The notes beneath the pieces were generated by a model. That model had not been told where the DNA came from. It saw only the letters and a program-made list of their open reading frames with translations, and did no database searches. The position numbers and the translations under genes were made by a program. Positions 9,215 to 18,778 of a DNA stretch of 64,000 bases are shown here, piece by piece (the first letter of the stretch is position 1; each line of letters opens with the position of its first letter). The DNA comes from Steroidobacteraceae bacterium (GTDB lineage Bacteria; Pseudomonadota; Gammaproteobacteria; Steroidobacterales; Steroidobacteraceae), in assembly GCA_017853555.1 (NCBI GenBank), contig JAFMJH010000009.1, forward strand, positions 17,964 to 81,963, written 5' to 3'.

Positions 9215-10168
9215 TCAGCGCCGACGGCGCGGCTTCTTCTTGTGCTTGTGCTCGACCTGGCCATCACCGTGGTGATGCGCGACGTCGCCGTGCGCATGCC
9301 CGTGGTCGAAGTCGAAATCGACCGGATGGTTGTGGCCGTGATTGTTGACCCACTTGTAGAGCTCCGGATTGCGGTGCAGCAGACGGCTTGCAGCGCGCTC
9401 GCGGTTCTCTTCGATGTTGGTCCAAGGATTGAAGTGGAAGTGGTTGTAGAGTTGCGTGTCGGTACGGCCGATCGCGAGCGTACCGAGCTTGCAACCGAAC
9501 GCGCCGTGGTTGATGTACGGCGGACGGTAGAAGTAGCCGCCGGTCGGCAGATCGCCGAACTGCATCATCCAGCTCGTGCCCCAGATGTGGTACGCCTCTT
9601 CGACGCAATCGTGGTACGAGATGTTGTCCTGCCAGAAGTTCGGCGTCATGCAGTACATGAACGTGAACCCGAAAGTGCGCGGATCGAAGTGCAGGATCTT
9701 CACGAAGCAACCGGGCGCCGTCGCCGGGAAGAAGTTCGTCGAGCTCCACTGCAGATCGTCATAAGCGTTCACGGTCGAGAAGCGATTGCGCTCGGCACGC
9801 GGGTGGTCGGAGTCCGACTCGACGAACGACGGTTCGCCGTGGTTGTAGAACAGCAGACCGGTGGCGCCACGACTCGAGGTGAGCGCGCCGATGGTGACGC
9901 CGGCGGGCACGAAGAAGTAACTGCCGGGGCCATAGACCTTGTCACCGACGGTGATCGAACCGTTCATGATGAACAGTTCGTATTCGGTGTAGCTCATGCC
10001 GGGGGGCTGCTTGTAGCCGGGCTCGAAGAGCACGGTCATCGAGCAGGCACCGTTGTCGGTGTCCAGGGAGAGCATCTTGTACTGCATGCCTTTCGGGAAT
10101 CCCGGAAGGTTCAGTTTCTTGAACGAGACGTCGCGATCGACGAACGGTTCGATATGCGGGCGTGCCAT
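9215..10168 (-). CDS. Bicupin protein with histidine-rich C-terminal tail
   Basis: A 317-residue protein that looks like two cupin barrels. The first includes EYELFIMNGSITVGDK and YGPGSYFFVPAG (about residues 62-93); the second is around residues 175-235. The last 45 residues hold more than a dozen histidines (HGHNHP, DHGHAHG, AHHHGDG) and end in a Lys/Arg-rich KKKPRRRR. Cupins bind a metal and range from dioxygenases to isomerases and sensors; I cannot name the reaction. The His tail suggests metal binding or storage. A GGAGA Shine-Dalgarno precedes the ATG. It follows a small basic protein gene by 26 bases, and a strong terminator follows. Confidence 0.65.
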   Translation of the reverse strand: MARPHIEPFVDRDVSFKKLNLPGFPKGMQYKMLSLDTDNGACSMTVLFEPGYKQPPGMSYTEYELFIMNGSITVGDKVYGPGSYFFVPAGVTIGALTSSRGATGLLFYNHGEPSFVESDSDHPRAERNRFSTVNAYDDLQWSSTNFFPATAPGCFVKILHFDPRTFGFTFMYCMTPNFWQDNISYHDCVEEAYHIWGTSWMMQFGDLPTGGYFYRPPYINHGAFGCKLGTLAIGRTDTQLYNHFHFNPWTNIEENRERAASRLLHRNPELYKWVNNHGHNHPVDFDFDHGHAHGDVAHHHGDGQVEHKHKKKPRRRR

Positions 10169-10194
10169 GTTGGGTATCTCCTACGCGGCGAGAT

Positions 10195-10449
10195 TTAGAA
10201 TACGACTCGGAATTTGCGCTTGGGCTTGGTCGGAATTTCTTCCGGACTCACCTTGCGCATCTGGTCGTAGTGCACGTGCGTGCCGCGCGTCTGGATGCGC
10301 GCGAGAAAATCCGCGACCCACTTGTTGCGCTTGGGCTCGAGAGCGTCCTGCTCCTTGACGATCTTGCGGTAGCGCTTTTTTTGCTCCGCGTCTTCTTTGC
10401 GCAACCAGGCCTCGACCTCGCGGCTACGCTTGTGGGGAATCAACTTCAT
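10195..10449 (-). CDS. Small highly charged protein of unknown function
   Basis: An 84-residue, Lys/Arg/Glu-rich protein with predicted helices (the EVEAWLRKEDAEQKKRYRK region) and a basic end. A strong GGAGGAAG Shine-Dalgarno precedes the ATG, and it sits in an operon between the GST and the bicupin, which supports it as real. I recognise no domain. It could be a small subunit or partner of the bicupin, but only its position suggests this. Confidence 0.6.
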   Translation of the reverse strand: MKLIPHKRSREVEAWLRKEDAEQKKRYRKIVKEQDALEPKRNKWVADFLARIQTRGTHVHYDQMRKVSPEEIPTKPKRKFRVVF

Positions 10450-10494
10450 GAACCTTCCTCCGAATCGCAGGACCCTGGACCCCTCGACCGATTA

Positions 10495-11259
10495 TCACCC
10501 ACGCGCCCGGGCTTTGGCGCGCCCCGGCCGCCGCCCCGCGGCCTTGCGTAAACCGCTGACCACTGTGCGACCTTGGCGCAGCTGGGTGCCGCCGAACAAG
10601 GCCTCGCGGGCTTTCGCATCGGGATTGCCGATTTTCATGCGCTGCGCAAGCAAGGCGACCCCCCGCTGCACGGCCGGGCGCGCCCCGACCGCCGCATACC
10701 AGCGCGCAACCTGCGGGAACTCGGCCAGCTCGATATGGTGCAACCAGCGCACATGGACCCACGGCCAGGTCGCCATGTCGGCGATCGAGTAATCCCCGCC
10801 CAGATACTCGACTTGGGCCAGGCGCCGATCCATCACGCCGTACAACCGCAAGGTTTCGTTGCGATAGCGGTCGATGGCGTAGCGGATCTTGCGCGGCGCA
10901 TACCCCATGAAGTGCCCGCATTGTCCGAACATCGGGCCGACGTTCGCGACCTGGAACGTCAGCCACTGCAGCACTTCGTACCGGCGGCGGCGTTCGCGGG
11001 GCAGGAACCGGCCGGTCTTCTCGGCCAGGTACTGCAGAATCGCGCCCGACTCGAACAAAGCCATGGGCCGACCACCGGGCCCGTCGCGATCGACGATGGC
11101 GGGAATCTTGTTGTTCGGATTGATGCGCAGGAAGGCGGGCTCGAACTGCTCGCCGCGCAGCATGTTCACCGGCTTCACGCGGTACGGCAGCCCGCATTCC
11201 TCGAGCATGATGGGAATCTTGTGCCCGTTGGGCGTCGGCCAGTAGTAGAGGTCGATCAT
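10495..11259 (-). CDS. Glutathione S-transferase, YfcG/Nu-class type
   Basis: A 254-residue GST related to E. coli YfcG, a disulfide-bond oxidoreductase. Visible are the N-terminal thioredoxin-like motif YYWPTPNGHK, then INPNNKIPAIVD, LFESGAILQYLAEKTG, and the C-terminal all-alpha domain with FGQCGHFMGYAP and YSIADMATWPWV. A Lys/Arg-rich tail of about 35 residues extends past the usual YfcG end. The ATG is chosen because it begins the canonical MIDLYYWPTP start; a longer frame upstream would run into the divergent gene's promoter region. First gene of a three-gene unit with the small basic protein and the bicupin. Confidence 0.85.
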   Translation of the reverse strand: MIDLYYWPTPNGHKIPIMLEECGLPYRVKPVNMLRGEQFEPAFLRINPNNKIPAIVDRDGPGGRPMALFESGAILQYLAEKTGRFLPRERRRRYEVLQWLTFQVANVGPMFGQCGHFMGYAPRKIRYAIDRYRNETLRLYGVMDRRLAQVEYLGGDYSIADMATWPWVHVRWLHHIELAEFPQVARWYAAVGARPAVQRGVALLAQRMKIGNPDAKAREALFGGTQLRQGRTVVSGLRKAAGRRPGRAKARARG

Positions 11260-11314
11260 GCGTTGCTCCGTTACACTCGATGTCGATCCTAACCGCCCAT
11301 GATTCGGAGTCCCC

Positions 11315-12217
11315 ATGCTGAGCGCGATTCTTGCCGTCACTCTCGTCGTTCCCGACCTCCCCACGGCCGAACGGGCCTACAACGAGTGGCTCGGCTATCG
11401 CACCGTCGCAAGCGGTACGCTCGATGCGGCGCAAGCGGCCGGCTGGCAGGCGCCGCGCACCGAAGGCCGTCGCTATGCGCTCCTGCAACCGGCGAGCGGC
11501 GCGACGACCTATCTGCGCCTCGTGCAAAGCCCGGCGACGCCCGGCTATGCCCCGATGCTCACCCACGGCTGGAATTCGAACGAAATCCTGGTCGAGGACC
11601 CGGTCGCCCTCGCCGCCAAGTTCGGCACTGATGCGCCATTCAAAGTCATCGGCGTGCCGCGTCCACTGACCATGAGCCCATCGGTGATCGCGATGCAGGC
11701 TTTGGGGCCGGCCGGCGAACTCAATTACTTCACGCGCATTCCGCCCGAAGGCACCGGCTTCCTGAAGGCCTCGGCAAAATCGTTCGTCGATCGCACCTTC
11801 ATCGTGGTGCTCGGCGGACCTTCGATGGACGCGATGATCGCGTTCTACCGCGATCGGCTCGGACTCGTCGTGACGCCGCCCGCGCCGGCAAAAGTCAACG
11901 TATTGCAGCAAGCCTGGGGCGTGGGCGCAGAGGCGACCGTGCCGCTCGCGATCGCCAAGGTATCGGATCGATTTTTGATCGAACTCGATGGCTACGATGC
12001 GCACACGACGCCGCGCCCGCAGCGCGAAGGCGACCTGCCGCCGGGGCTGGCGATGGTGAGCTTCGAAACCGACGACCTCGACGCGCGCGCGCTCGACTGG
12101 CTGGTCGCGCCGCGGCGCCGTGACGATGCGCCCTATTCCGGTCGACGCGCCGGATTGTTGCGCGGCGCAGCCGGCGAACTGGTCGAACTCGTCGAAACGT
12201 CGCGCAAGGACAAATAA
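11315..12217 (+). CDS. VOC (glyoxalase/bleomycin-resistance fold) two-domain protein
   Basis: A 300-residue protein with two vicinal-oxygen-chelate modules, about residues 1-110 and 140-285. The second has FIVVLGGPSMDAMIAFYRDRLGL. Such proteins are metal-dependent dioxygenases, isomerases or binding proteins; the substrate is not apparent. GGAG lies six bases before the ATG. It is divergent from the YfcG-like gene (55-base gap). Its 3' end overlaps the convergent binding-protein gene by about 85 bases. Confidence 0.65.
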   Translation: MLSAILAVTLVVPDLPTAERAYNEWLGYRTVASGTLDAAQAAGWQAPRTEGRRYALLQPASGATTYLRLVQSPATPGYAPMLTHGWNSNEILVEDPVALAAKFGTDAPFKVIGVPRPLTMSPSVIAMQALGPAGELNYFTRIPPEGTGFLKASAKSFVDRTFIVVLGGPSMDAMIAFYRDRLGLVVTPPAPAKVNVLQQAWGVGAEATVPLAIAKVSDRFLIELDGYDAHTTPRPQREGDLPPGLAMVSFETDDLDARALDWLVAPRRRDDAPYSGRRAGLLRGAAGELVELVETSRKDK

Positions 12218-13794
12218 CGCGACACGTTCACCCCGCGCACGTTGTCCACCCAGCCTGCGATGCGTGGCGAGACGAGTTTGCGACTGACGTAGACGTACAG
12301 CGGCGCGATCGGCTGGTCGCGCACCGCGGTCAGCTCGGCGCGAGTCATCAGCGACATTCTTCGAGGCGCGTCGGCGGTGCCGTCGGCCTCGCTCAGCAGA
12401 CGATCGACTTCAGGGTTCGCATAACCCGACACGTTCACGCCGCTGCCGCGTCCATCGACCAGCGCGAGATACGACATCGCATCGCGATCCTCGGCGTACC
12501 ATGCGCCGCGCGCGACGTCGAAATCCCCCTGCAAGACCGCCTGCTGATGCGACTTCATGTCGGCGCCGATCAACTCGAGACGTACGCCGAGCGGCTGCCA
12601 CATCGCACTCACCGCAAGCCCGATGCGTCGCTGGGTGTCGGTGTTGTTGAGGCGATAACGCAGCACGAGCGGACGCGCGGCGTCATACCCGGCTTCGGCC
12701 AACAGGCGACGCGCCTCGGCCACGCGCCGTGGCTGCGTCCAGGTCGAATAATCGGCGCAATCGGTTTGCGGATGACCGGGAATGTCGGGCGGCACGATGC
12801 AATGCGTCACGGGTTCGCCCGCACGCAGTACGCGCGCGCTGAGCAGCGCACGATCGATGGCCATCGACAGCGCCCGTCGCACGCGCGCATCGCGCGTCGG
12901 GCCGCTGCGCACGTTGAAGGCCAGATACTCGAGCCCGATCTGGCGCGTCAGATGCAATTGCGGGCCGTACTCGCGTCGCAACTCGTCGATCTGCTCCGAG
13001 GGCAAGGACATCACCAGATCGAGTTCGCCAGCGCGATAACGCAGCAGCGCGATTTTGGGATCTTCGATGGGGATGTGATACACCGCATCCAGTTTCACCG
13101 TCGACGCGGCATGAAAGCGCGGATTGCGCAGCAACTTCACGTACGCGCCGGGTCGCCACTCGGCGAACGTGAACGGACCGTTGGTGACGATGTTGCCGGG
13201 CCGGGTCCATTCGCGGCCGAATTTTTCCACCACGTGCCGCGGCACCGGCATCGCGCGATGCACGGCGATTTCCGTGAAGTACGGCGCCGGATGCTCGAGT
13301 TCGACGACGACGGTGCGCGCATCGGGTGCGCGGACGCCGATCGCTTCGGGCGGCATGCGACCCTGCGCCACCTCGCGTGCGTTCTTCACGACATAGAGCA
13401 ATGAAGCCGACGCCGACGCCGTCGCCGGCGCAAACAAGCGCCGGAACGAATAGACGAAGTCGGCGCTGGTGATCGGCACGCCGTCCGACCACGCGAGGTT
13501 CGGCCGCAACTTGAAGGTGTAGGTGCGGCCGTCGGGCGACACCGTCCACGACTCGGCTTGACCCGGCACCGTGCGCGCCGCGGCGTCGACGGTGGTGAGC
13601 CCCTGGAAAAGATCCTGGACTACGTTGCCGTCTTGACCATACACCCAAAGCTGCGGATCGACGGTTTGCAGATCACCCGTGCTGAGGCGACGCAGCACGA
13701 GCTCCGCGTGCGCACTCGCGTGCACGGTGCCGATGCCGACCAGCACCAGCAAAGCGCAGATTCGACCGCGCGCGCGCAGGCGTGCGCCGATCAC
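12133..13794 (-). CDS. Peptide/nickel-type ABC transporter substrate-binding protein (SBP family 5)
   Basis: Periplasmic receptor of the OppA/DppA class, 553 residues. It begins with a signal peptide (basic start, hydrophobic core ALLVLVGIGT, likely cleavage near ASAHA), then TVDPQLW, YTFKLRPNLAWSDGVPITSADFVYSFRR (family 5 core), NGPFTFAEW and ALSMAIDR. I chose a GTG start that overlaps the TGA of the upstream gene (GTGA). No permease or ATPase adjoins it. The OppBCDF-type genes at 18779-22519 have no binding protein of their own, so they are the obvious candidate partner. The C-terminus overlaps the convergent VOC gene. Confidence 0.87.
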   Translation of the reverse strand: MIGARLRARGRICALLVLVGIGTVHASAHAELVLRRLSTGDLQTVDPQLWVYGQDGNVVQDLFQGLTTVDAAARTVPGQAESWTVSPDGRTYTFKLRPNLAWSDGVPITSADFVYSFRRLFAPATASASASLLYVVKNAREVAQGRMPPEAIGVRAPDARTVVVELEHPAPYFTEIAVHRAMPVPRHVVEKFGREWTRPGNIVTNGPFTFAEWRPGAYVKLLRNPRFHAASTVKLDAVYHIPIEDPKIALLRYRAGELDLVMSLPSEQIDELRREYGPQLHLTRQIGLEYLAFNVRSGPTRDARVRRALSMAIDRALLSARVLRAGEPVTHCIVPPDIPGHPQTDCADYSTWTQPRRVAEARRLLAEAGYDAARPLVLRYRLNNTDTQRRIGLAVSAMWQPLGVRLELIGADMKSHQQAVLQGDFDVARGAWYAEDRDAMSYLALVDGRGSGVNVSGYANPEVDRLLSEADGTADAPRRMSLMTRAELTAVRDQPIAPLYVYVSRKLVSPRIAGWVDNVRGVNVSRYLSLRDVSTSSTSSPAAPRNNPARRPE

Positions 13795-14552
13795 GGTTGC
13801 GCTTCGATGCACTCGTATTCGACGAGTTCGTAACGCGTCATCATGTAACCCGTCACGTAGGCGAGCAGACACACCCGATCGCCGTCGGCCGTGCACCACA
13901 GATCGTAGGGCGGATGTTTTCCCGGCTCGTTGCGGGTTTCGCCGCTGCCGTCGTCGGTGGACTCCGCGAAACGGTAATGCAGCGCATCGAACGTACCGGC
14001 CTTGACGGTGATGCGCTCCTCGCCGATCAGTTTCAACTGGACGCCGCGCGGATGCAGCATCAAAAACGGCCCCGACGCGCCGCGGTGATCGAGCGAGCAC
14101 ATCAAAATGTCGTCATACACGCCCGGCCGCGTCGATCGACCTTTGCCGACCACCGCCGTCATCCACGCATCGGCCTGGATCGGGTGCGTACCGAAACCGT
14201 CGATGTGGCGCTCGGTCGGATAGCGCTGCGAGATCCGACCTTCGGCCACCGTGTAACCCTCGCACTGCGCCTCGTGCTCGGTGAATCTGAACCAACTCGA
14301 GCCCATGAATTCATCGCCGACGGAGATGCGCACGAAGGCGTCCGAGGGTTTCCAGTCGGGCCGCAGACTCAAGGTGACGTCGCGCATCACGTTCGGCGCG
14401 TCGTCGATCTCGGTGTAGGCGCGCAGCGTGCGCCGGCCGTCACCGTTGACCGTGATGGTGAAGTACTCGCGACCGCGCTCGACGCCTTTGCGGCCCGGCT
14501 TGTCGCTCGTGTAGTGAAGTTTGCCGCGTATGCGGCGATGCGGAATCGGCAT
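13791..14552 (-). CDS. Conserved-looking protein of unknown function
   Basis: A 253-residue cytoplasmic protein with no signal peptide, rich in predicted beta strands and aromatic residues (EYFTITVNGDGRRTLRAYTE, GSSWFRFTEHEAQCEGYTV). I recognise no family. The pattern of alternating strands and a terminal VKAGTFDALHYRF segment is reminiscent of lipocalin-like or DUF3108-type barrels, but this is a guess. It is encoded three bases after a GST gene and overlaps a transporter binding protein by four bases, so all three are probably translated together. Confidence 0.6.
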   Translation of the reverse strand: MPIPHRRIRGKLHYTSDKPGRKGVERGREYFTITVNGDGRRTLRAYTEIDDAPNVMRDVTLSLRPDWKPSDAFVRISVGDEFMGSSWFRFTEHEAQCEGYTVAEGRISQRYPTERHIDGFGTHPIQADAWMTAVVGKGRSTRPGVYDDILMCSLDHRGASGPFLMLHPRGVQLKLIGEERITVKAGTFDALHYRFAESTDDGSGETRNEPGKHPPYDLWCTADGDRVCLLAYVTGYMMTRYELVEYECIEAQP

Positions 14553-14555
14553 GGC

Positions 14556-15191
14556 TCACTCCATCTTGATCAAAGGTTCACGAAATATCTTGCGACGCGA
14601 CATCGACTTGAACCAGGCCGCAAGCGCCGGGCGGCCGGCGAACGGATCGTAGCGCGGATCGAGATCGACGCCCGCCTCGCCCACCTGCTTCATCTTGAGT
14701 CGCAGAAACTGCAATGCACCGACCGTACGCAACTGGCCGATGTCCAGGCGTGCGTAACCCGCGACATCACGCTCCATCTGATCGAGGATCGCGACCACTT
14801 TGCCGAAGCACCGGCGGATGTAATCGGGGCGTTGCTGATCGCGCGGCAACCAGGTCTCGATCACCAGCAGCACGAAGGTGTCGAACAAGCCGTCGGCCAT
14901 CCACGCCTGTCGCAAGGTCGTGAACCGTTGCGGGCCCTTGGCCGGAAACAAGCGGCGCCGCCGATGCAGCGAGTCGAGATATTCGTAGATCACCGGGCCA
15001 CCGGAAAGATATTCGCCCGACTCGATTACCAGCGTCGGCACCTTGCCGAGCGGATTGATCGCCGCCAACGGCGTATCGACATCAAAAGGTTTGGTCGCGA
15101 TCGGTTCGACGCGATCGCGCAACTCGGTGTAATTGAGCACGGCCTCGACGGTGTGCACGTAATCGCGAATGGGCGTGTAGTAAAGCTTCAA
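14556..15191 (-). CDS. Glutathione S-transferase family protein
   Basis: A 211-residue GST: N-terminal thioredoxin fold with the typical KLYYTPIRDYVHTVEAVL opening, NPLGKVPTLV and SGGPVIYEYLDSL, then an alpha-helical domain. The start is a TTG placed just after an AGGAGA Shine-Dalgarno. A TTG 21 bases further upstream would be closer to the terminator and has no such site. It leads a three-gene unit with an unknown protein and an SBP. Aromatic-degradation clusters often carry such GSTs for ether cleavage or isomerisation; the substrate is unknown here. Confidence 0.8.
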   Translation of the reverse strand: MKLYYTPIRDYVHTVEAVLNYTELRDRVEPIATKPFDVDTPLAAINPLGKVPTLVIESGEYLSGGPVIYEYLDSLHRRRRLFPAKGPQRFTTLRQAWMADGLFDTFVLLVIETWLPRDQQRPDYIRRCFGKVVAILDQMERDVAGYARLDIGQLRTVGALQFLRLKMKQVGEAGVDLDPRYDPFAGRPALAAWFKSMSRRKIFREPLIKME

Positions 15192-15204
15192 GAACGTCTC
15201 CTGC

Positions 15205-15241
15205 AAAAGCAAAGGGGCCGCGACTCGCGCCGCGACCCCTT
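15205..15241 (-). terminator. Intrinsic terminator downstream of the TonB receptor gene
   Basis: On the minus strand an 11-base stem (AAGGGGTCGCG against CGCGGCCCCTT, one mismatch) with an eight-base loop is followed by TTTGCTTTT. It lies 27 bases past the receptor stop and just before the ribosome-binding site of the GST gene, so it insulates the receptor from the GST-SBP unit or attenuates read-through into it. Confidence 0.75.
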
Positions 15242-15268
15242 CGAGTCAACTACTTCGACGAGTTCCGA

Positions 15269-17812
15269 TCAGAACTTGTACGAAGCGCGCACACCGTACT
15301 GACGCGGCATGTTCGGCGTCACCGCGATGCCTTGATAGAACGTCAGCAAGCCGAGGCTCGGCGCCGCGTCGAAGTCGGTCCAGCGGGCGCAAGCGGCCCA
15401 GCTGTCGTTGTCCGTGACGTTCTTGATGAAGCCCTCGATACGCAGACCGTTCTTCTCGCCACCCGCACGCACGTTGCCGAGCGTGTAGGACTTGCAGTAG
15501 GCGAGGTTCGATTCATCCACGTAGGTCTTGCCGACGTAGTTGAGATCGCCGTTCACGAACCACTTCCATTCCGTGTTCGGAATCGCGGCCGTGTAGCCCG
15601 TCGAGATGCTGCCCGACCATTCCGGGAAGCGCGCATTCGAGTTGCCCTTCATCTGCGTGAACCCGGCGATCGGCTTCACGAAGTTGAAGATGAAGTCGTC
15701 GTACTTCGAAGACGCCCAGGTGACGGTGGCACGCGCGTCCCAGTTCTCGGTGACCAGCACCGAGCCTTCGAACTCGAGACCGTGCAACTTCGAGCTGCCC
15801 GGCACGTTCGCATTGCGGCTGTTGATCGTGGTCGCGGGCAGGCCGTTCGGACCGTTCGGGCAACCGTTGCCCGCGGTCGCGCCGGCCACGCCGCCGTGCG
15901 CGAAGCTGCCGCAGTCTTCGGTGACCACGAACAATGTGCGTCCCTTCATGTTCTTCCAGTCGCCCCAGTACGCGGCGATGTTGGTCTGGGCACGACGGTC
16001 GAGCCATTGCTGCTTCCAGCCGAGTTCGTACATCTTCAGTTCGTCGCCCGGAATGATGCCGGCCACGGACGGGAATTGCGCCTTGTATTGCGCGATTTCC
16101 CGATCGGTCGCCTTGGCGACTTCCGCGTTGATCACGCCCGGCAACACACCCTTGGCGTAGCTGAAGTACACGTTGGTTTCATCGTTCGGCGTCCAGCGCA
16201 CGATCGCGCGCGGCACCGTGCTGGTCGCATCGATGCCGATCGGCGTGGCGGTGAAGATCGCCTTGCGGACCTTGTCGGTCTGACGACGCGCTTCGAGGCT
16301 CACGGACCAGGCTTCCGTGAACTCGTAGTTCACGGCGGCGAACAGACCGGTGGTCGTGACCTTGTCGGTGTTCTGCGCCAAGGAGTTCAGCGCGAAGTAC
16401 GGCGTACCCGCACACGCGGCGCCCGGCGCACGGTTCACCGTGATCGGACACACCCACAGCGAATCACCACCCGAACCGGATTGGATGAAGGTCTGCTTGT
16501 AACCGTTGTAGCCGACCAACCAGGTCAGCGCCTGCTCACGCGGCGAGGCGAGACGGATTTCATAGCTCTGATCTTCGGAGTCCTGCGGATCTCGCGACCA
16601 CCACTCCGCGCGCGGCGTGAGACCGAAGGCGCGAATCCAGTTGGCCTTCAGCTCGTTCTTGCCGGCCTGCAAGGCCAGGTTGTAACCGCCACCGAATTCG
16701 TAATCACCCTGCACCGAAAAACGCGTCACGGTGCGAATGAGGCCGACGTGATCGATCGTCGGCACCTTGACCTGCACCGGGCTCGGCGCAGCCGCCAACT
16801 TTTCATAGACGAGGTTCGGGAAACCCTTGGCTGCGTAGATCGCCGGGAACAGCGTCGTCGGCGTGTCGATGATGTTGAAACCACCGGTGGCCGAGATCGC
16901 CTTGCCGAGTTCGGGCACGGCGCCGCAGACGTACTTCGTCGGCGAAGCCTTGGGCACCGCCGGATCACCCGTGCTGATGCTCTTGCCGGTGCACGTGTCG
17001 TTCAGGTAGCCCTCGATGATGCCACCCATCGGCGCACCGTCTTCGTCGAGCGCGTGGAACGCACGGAACTTGATGTTGAGCGACTCGGAGGGCTGCATGT
17101 TCAACGTCAGCGAGGCCGACTTGCTGCTCTCTTCGCCGAGACCGCCGCCATCGGTGGCGCGATAGACGGCGCCGCGGTTGTAGAACCGACCGCCGATCCG
17201 GAAGGACACTTTGTCCTGCACCAGCGGACCTTCGAAGCTCGCCGAGACATCGCTGAGTCCGAAGTTGCCGCCGGTCGCGTTCAACTGACCCGAGTAGTCG
17301 GTCAGCGACGGCGTACGGGTGATGTAGTTGATGGCGCCGCCGAAGGTGCTGCGGCCGTAAGTTGCCGACTGCGGACCTTTGATGACTTCGATGCGCTCGA
17401 CGTCATCGTAGGGAATCGACTGCGTACCGCCCAACACGTACACGCCGTCGATGAACAACGAACCGAGCTGCAACGACGGGCTGTCGGAGTTCACGTTCAT
17501 GCCGCGGAAGCGGATGGCGGAGGTGTAGCGGCCGGGGATCTGACCACCCTGCTGCGAGTACTGCACGCCAGGGGCGCTCTTGGCGACGTCTTCGAGGTTG
17601 ACGAAGCCTTTCTTCTCGATGTCGGCAGCGGAGAACGCGGTGATCGACACCGGAGCTTCCAACAGGCGCTCCTCGGTCTTGCGTGCCGTGACGGTGATTT
17701 CTTCGAGCACCAGCTGATTTTCTTTGGCGCTCTCCTGCGCATAGGCCGGAGCGATCGCGCCGAGCACGGTCAGAGCCGCACCCACCGAAATCGAGACAGA
17801 TTTGGAATTCAT
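15269..17812 (-). CDS. TonB-dependent outer-membrane receptor
   Basis: An 847-residue outer-membrane beta-barrel that imports a ligand using TonB energy. A signal peptide ends near AYAQE. A TonB-box-like EITVTARK is at about residues 38-45, and the plug domain runs through PVSITAFSAADIEKKG, IRFRGMNVN, FIDGVYV, VERIEVIKGPQSATYGRSTFGGAINYITR. The barrel ends in an aromatic residue (RASYKF), as expected for outer-membrane insertion. I use the second ATG because GGAGA lies directly before it; an ATG 12 bases earlier is possible. It resembles receptors annotated as siderophore-type that often serve aromatic or plant compounds. The gene stands alone with its own terminator and a likely promoter upstream. 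Confidence 0.9.
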   Translation of the reverse strand: MNSKSVSISVGAALTVLGAIAPAYAQESAKENQLVLEEITVTARKTEERLLEAPVSITAFSAADIEKKGFVNLEDVAKSAPGVQYSQQGGQIPGRYTSAIRFRGMNVNSDSPSLQLGSLFIDGVYVLGGTQSIPYDDVERIEVIKGPQSATYGRSTFGGAINYITRTPSLTDYSGQLNATGGNFGLSDVSASFEGPLVQDKVSFRIGGRFYNRGAVYRATDGGGLGEESSKSASLTLNMQPSESLNIKFRAFHALDEDGAPMGGIIEGYLNDTCTGKSISTGDPAVPKASPTKYVCGAVPELGKAISATGGFNIIDTPTTLFPAIYAAKGFPNLVYEKLAAAPSPVQVKVPTIDHVGLIRTVTRFSVQGDYEFGGGYNLALQAGKNELKANWIRAFGLTPRAEWWSRDPQDSEDQSYEIRLASPREQALTWLVGYNGYKQTFIQSGSGGDSLWVCPITVNRAPGAACAGTPYFALNSLAQNTDKVTTTGLFAAVNYEFTEAWSVSLEARRQTDKVRKAIFTATPIGIDATSTVPRAIVRWTPNDETNVYFSYAKGVLPGVINAEVAKATDREIAQYKAQFPSVAGIIPGDELKMYELGWKQQWLDRRAQTNIAAYWGDWKNMKGRTLFVVTEDCGSFAHGGVAGATAGNGCPNGPNGLPATTINSRNANVPGSSKLHGLEFEGSVLVTENWDARATVTWASSKYDDFIFNFVKPIAGFTQMKGNSNARFPEWSGSISTGYTAAIPNTEWKWFVNGDLNYVGKTYVDESNLAYCKSYTLGNVRAGGEKNGLRIEGFIKNVTDNDSWAACARWTDFDAAPSLGLLTFYQGIAVTPNMPRQYGVRASYKF

Positions 17813-17867
17813 CGAGTTCTCCATGAGTCGCCGATGTGGCGAAAACGAAACACCAGACCCCCGAGGG

Positions 17868-17904
17868 GCAACCGAGCGTAATCGTCATGAATTGATGATG
17901 TCAA
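17868..17904 (-). promoter_or_regulatory. Candidate sigma-70 promoter for the TonB receptor
   Basis: On the minus strand a perfect -35 TTGACA (17904 to 17899) is followed after 18 bases by TACGCT, a weak -10. Transcription would start about 55 bases before the receptor ATG. The -35 is convincing; the -10 is not. Confidence 0.35.
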
Positions 17905-17948
17905 CCGACGACCACACCGAATGGCACGCGAATTACAGCGCCCCGGTT

Positions 17949-18778
17949 TTAGTGCATTTCCTGGCCGCCGGAGACGTTCATCGCCTCGCCGGTGACGTAC
18001 TGCGCCTCGTCCGAGCACAGGAAGGCCACGGCCTTGGCAGTGTCCTCGGCCAACCCGACCCGCCCGAGCGGAATGCGCCCGCGCATCTCGGCGAGATACT
18101 CATCGACCGTCTGCCCGCGCTGCTTCGAGCGGTATTCGTTCTGCAGCGCACCGAGGCCGGTGGTCACGTGGTTAGGACAGACGGCGTTCACGGTGATGCG
18201 ATGCGCGCCAAGTTCGAGTGCGGCGCTGCGGGTGAGCCCCACCATGCCGTGCTTGGATGCGGCATAGGCCGCCAAATGCATCGAGCCCGATTTGGCCGCG
18301 ACGCTCGCGATGTTGACGATGCGACCGCCGTTGCCCTGCGCGATCATGCGCCGCGCGGCATGCTTGCTGCACAGAAACGCGCCCATCAGATTCACTTCGA
18401 GCACGGTCTGCCATCGATCTTTGGGCATCTCGATCAGCGGCTCCATCAAAAAACCGATGCCCGCGTTGTTGACGAGGATGTCGAGCGCGCCGAACTCGGC
18501 GACCGCGGTCGCCACCGCGCTTTCGACTTGCGCTTCGTCGCGCACGTCGAGCGTGCAGGCGATCACCTCGCCGCCGCCCCGCCGCAAGTCGTCGACCACC
18601 GCCTGCATCTCGGCATTCGTGCCGATGCGGTCAGCGGCGAGATTCGCCGCCGGCGCACCGATGTCGCTGACGACGACCTTGGCGCCCTCGGCGAGCAAGC
18701 GCCGACAAATCGCCTCGCCCAAACCCTTGCGTCGCCCGGCTCCGGTGACCAGCGCGACTTTGCCCCGCAATCGTTGCA

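Noticed and set aside
15332..17881. 849-codon frame opposite the TonB receptor
   Set aside because: Same reason: no motif, Arg/Val-rich, and mirrors the codon pattern of the receptor.
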